From Rhodobacter sp. (lineage in GTDB: Bacteria > Pseudomonadota > Alphaproteobacteria > Rhodobacterales > Rhodobacteraceae): a stretch of 6,622 nt of DNA. Below are positions 6,513 to 6,622 of the stretch, in pieces. A program made the position numbers and the translations under genes. The stretch is from NCBI GenBank assembly GCA_003536295.1, contig DPZQ01000138.1:1-6622 (forward strand), in the 5' to 3' direction. Position 1 is the stretch's first letter, and each line of letters opens with the position of its first letter. The notes beneath the pieces are model-generated. The model saw only the letters and a program-made list of their open reading frames with translations, had not been told where the DNA came from and did no database searches.

Positions 6513-6622
6513 GAAGATCCTTAATCTGAGAAGGGTCAAAAGCGCAATGTTTTAATGTACTAGTTTCAAGCCTGAGCTAAAGGCCTATTCTAACGGTCAG
6601 TGTTAACGGACTGTACCTCACC
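6513..6622. other. Upstream region of the PhyH-like gene, up to the window edge
   Basis: There is no coding sequence I can support here. TAACGG occurs twice in direct orientation at 6591-6596 and 6604-6609, a 13-base period; on the transcribed strand this reads CCGTTA-N7-CCGTTA. GTTAAC is embedded in the right copy. The spacing is close to one helical turn plus a little and could be a regulator site upstream of the gene. No clear sigma-70 promoter was recognised. Confidence 0.4.
6518..6522 (-). promoter_or_regulatory. Ribosome binding site deciding the start of the PhyH-like gene
   Basis: On the minus strand TTAAGGATCTTC precedes the ATG at 6512, giving AAGGA with a 5-base spacer. The in-frame TTG at 6539 is a poor start codon and would place this site inside the coding region, so the shorter protein is favoured. 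Confidence 0.7.

Noticed and set aside
6513..6539. TTG-initiated extension of the PhyH-like protein
   Set aside because: The extra nine residues include the ribosome binding site of the ATG at 6512, and TTG is a rare start without its own evident site.

Overview
The window looks like chromosomal sequence from a marine alphaproteobacterium of the Rhodobacterales (Roseobacter group). The basis is the close resemblance, from memory, of all encoded proteins to that group and the adjacent ccmI-ruvX-DUF1289 cluster. Base composition is moderate, roughly mid-50s % GC by eye from a few lines. That is low for a classical Roseobacter and would suit a lower-GC pelagic lineage; the genus cannot be fixed from this window.

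Left half (1-3457, all minus strand): a heterotetrameric sarcosine oxidase operon in the order soxB (beta), soxD (delta), soxA (alpha). soxA runs off the left edge after 610 codons, so its C-terminal folate-binding half, and the soxG (gamma) gene expected after it, lie outside. The enzyme oxidatively demethylates sarcosine to glycine, giving hydrogen peroxide and, with tetrahydrofolate, 5,10-methylene-THF. This is the last step of glycine betaine catabolism.

Middle (3458-3731): a 274-base divergent intergenic region. It carries a perfect 13-bp inverted repeat (TAAATAGGGTTAA and its complement, 88 bases apart), an A8 tract and the two outward-facing ribosome binding sites. I could not identify a convincing sigma-70 promoter.

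Right half, plus strand (3732-5741): a tightly packed cluster of ccmI (cytochrome c maturation), ruvX (YqgF family, Holliday junction resolvase / pre-16S rRNA nuclease) and a small DUF1289 four-cysteine protein. The genes overlap by 4 and 8 bases, suggesting cotranscription and translational coupling.

Right end, minus strand (5733-6512): a phytanoyl-CoA dioxygenase-like (2-oxoglutarate/Fe(II)) protein of unknown substrate, convergent with the DUF1289 gene and overlapping it by 9 bases tail to tail. Its start is best placed at the ATG at 6512, preceded by a good ribosome binding site. Positions 6513-6622 are its upstream region.

No mobile element, CRISPR array, tRNA or rRNA is visible. Most of the window is ordinary core and C1-metabolism gene content. 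The items most worth a second look are the 13-bp inverted repeat, a nine-G tract inside soxB and the unassigned dioxygenase.
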